Origin: an uncultured Desulfobulbus sp.
GTDB taxonomy: Bacteria > Desulfobacterota > Desulfobulbia > Desulfobulbales > Desulfobulbaceae
Direction: 5' to 3'
Assembly: GCA_946539945.1 (NCBI GenBank)
Contig: CAMNHX010000075.1
Location: forward strand, 1-7,292
DNA: 7,292 nt
Positions 7,162 to 7,292 of this stretch are shown one piece after another; positions within the stretch are counted from its first letter, which is position 1; every line of letters starts with the position of its first letter. The notes under the pieces are model-generated. The model made no database searches. It saw only the letters and a program-made list of their open reading frames with translations, and was not told where the DNA came from. A program made the translations under genes and the position numbers.

Positions 7162-7205
7162 TGCGCTTTCCTTCCCTGCCCTTTAGGGCGGGGAAGGAAA
7201 GCGCA
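7162..7205. terminator. Long 20-bp hairpin after typA, probable transcription end or RNA-stabilising structure
   Basis: The arms 7162-7181 and 7186-7205 pair over 20 positions around a four-base loop TTTA, with 19 Watson-Crick pairs and one G-U wobble (T7177/G7190). It starts 30 bases after the typA stop. The 3' flank is not U-rich on either strand, so it is not a classical intrinsic terminator. It may still end the transcript, protect the 3' end, or be a copy of a dispersed palindromic repeat. Confidence 0.55.
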
Positions 7206-7212
7206 AACCCAC

Positions 7213-7241
7213 TTGCCTCTTTCCGTGTCTTCGTCTATTTT
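7213..7241 (+). promoter_or_regulatory. Candidate sigma-70 promoter facing right at the window end
   Basis: TTGCCT (7213-7218) and TATTTT (7236-7241) are 17 bases apart, each matching four of six consensus bases. Transcription would start near 7249 and run out of the window. No coding region can be recognised in the last 45 bases, so the target gene is not visible. Confidence 0.35.
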
Positions 7242-7292
7242 CTCCACTCGGCGGCAGGACATAGCGGTGTCAGCCTGTGGAGAGGTCGTGAG

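Noticed and set aside
7248..7292. Start of a structured RNA gene or riboswitch at the window end
   Set aside because: I compared it by eye with RNase P RNA, tmRNA, SRP RNA and the glycine riboswitch and found no match. The stretch is too short to judge.

Overview
This 7.3-kb window looks like ordinary chromosomal DNA of a GC-rich Gram-negative bacterium. I lean towards a sulfate-reducing deltaproteobacterium of the Desulfovibrionaceae type, because of the overall style of the TypA, Der and HisHF proteins. That is an impression from protein sequence, not a search result. There are no tRNA or rRNA genes, CRISPR arrays, insertion sequences or phage genes. Five genes fill the window in two divergent blocks.

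Left block, minus strand (bases 1-2924): a tightly packed operon in the order murU-like nucleotidyltransferase, amgK-like sugar kinase, der (engA). Each junction is an ATGA overlap, where the stop codon of one gene shares bases with the start codon of the next, so translation is probably coupled. The first two genes match the anomeric sugar kinase plus uridylyltransferase pair that recycles MurNAc into UDP-MurNAc. The third is the double-GTPase ribosome assembly factor Der, cut by the window edge.

Centre (2925-3098): a 174-bp divergent intergenic region. It has a good -35 box, a perfect 14-bp palindrome in the -35/-10 spacer, and a possible terminator-like hairpin in the leader of the rightward gene.

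Right block, plus strand: a 701-residue open reading frame (3099-5204) that joins three proteins: the HisH glutaminase, a HisF cyclase of the long type seen in eukaryotic HIS7, and a C-terminal GNAT acetyltransferase. This is the most unusual item in the window. It is followed by a 131-bp gap with a hairpin plus U-tract, then complete typA/bipA (5336-7132), whose ATG has no visible Shine-Dalgarno sequence. The last 160 bp hold a near-perfect 20-bp hairpin and a possible rightward promoter, but no gene that I can support.

Functionally the window mixes translation and ribosome GTPases (Der, TypA), probable cell-wall sugar recycling (AmgK/MurU) and histidine/purine-linked metabolism (HisHF). Apart from the murU-amgK-der operon, neighbouring genes show no obvious shared pathway.
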